From NCBI RefSeq assembly GCF_021554725.1, contig NZ_JAIZDP010000001.1, positions 1,116,001-1,180,000 of the forward strand: a stretch of 64,000 nt of DNA, given 5' to 3'. Below the pieces are notes generated by a model. It was not told the origin of the DNA. It saw only the letters and a program-made list of their open reading frames with translations, and made no database searches. This DNA comes from Sinomonas notoginsengisoli. Lineage in GTDB: Bacteria; Actinomycetota; Actinomycetes; Actinomycetales; Micrococcaceae. The first letter of the stretch is position 1. Every line of letters starts with the position of its first letter. Below, piece by piece: positions 63,826 to 64,000 of the stretch. A program made the position numbers and the translations under genes.

Positions 63826-64000
63826 GGGGTATCCTCGCGCTGGGGAGCCTAGGGGCTCGTCGGTCAATTACTCAAGCCCAGCGCTCTCTCAATCCCAGGC
63901 AGGGCTCCTACGCTGCGTCCGGCACCACATGCACCCGTACAGCGTTCCTTCAGCCGGATCCCCTATGCAATTGCCCGCAAGGCGGGCCCCAACACGCTCT

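Overview
The window is about 70% GC chromosomal DNA. Its gene content and protein details (mycothiol synthase, a GlnR regulator, actinobacterial NusG with a long acidic N-terminus, MutT1-type Nudix-phosphatase fusion, TANNNT -10 boxes directly before start codons) point to a high-GC actinobacterium of the family Micrococcaceae, of the Arthrobacter/Sinomonas type. Nothing looks like plasmid, phage or insertion sequence; no transposase, integrase or CRISPR array was seen.

Layout. 1-19.7 kb: transcription/translation core on the minus strand (tRNA-Trp, secE, nusG, rplK, rplA; then rplJ, rplL; then the 5' part of rpoB, which runs off the left edge). Two blocks break it up: a respiratory nitrate reductase/transport operon narG-H-J-I-narK (7.2-15.3 kb) preceded by a DUF998-like membrane protein gene, and three plus-strand genes (thiolase, YbaK-type editing protein, Tat-exported 5'-nucleotidase) lodged between rplL and rpoB. 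Two genes of the nar operon, narG and narK, are frameshifted. 19.9-27.4 kb: an aminotransferase, a divergent PspC/LiaRS-like envelope-stress module (PspC-histidine kinase and LuxR-type regulator against three small membrane genes), pfkA and a GNAT-like gene. 27.5-34 kb: an MFS exporter, a ygfZ-ankyrin pair, a nitrobindin-like protein, two membrane proteins, glnR and a GntR regulator. 34.3-42 kb: a long plus-strand run mshD, ppk1, mutT1-like, thyA, folA, a gene of unknown function, and asd. 42-43.3 kb: an AbiEi/DUF559-like gene between related palindromic repeats. 43.3-52.8 kb (minus): a winged-helix protein and a fatty-acid oxidation cluster (thiolase, acyl-CoA ligase, acyl-CoA dehydrogenase, 3-hydroxyacyl-CoA dehydrogenase, TetR), followed by murB and a HadA/HadB-like dehydratase pair. 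52.9-61.3 kb: ArsR-SulP operon, a CitE-like lyase, an unassigned 56-codon Trp-rich ORF, a PNPOx-like protein, a GH13 alpha-glucosidase with divergent ROK regulator, and an acyltransferase. 61.4-64 kb: tRNA-Met, tRNA-Thr and a DEAD-box RNA helicase.

The best leads are the double frameshift confined to the nar operon (one at the PDAH motif of NarG), clear palindromic operators at the ArsR, ROK, TetR and GntR loci, the Trp-rich 56-codon ORF, the repeat-flanked AbiEi-like gene, and a structured noncoding interval before mshD. No completely new system could be demonstrated from sequence alone.
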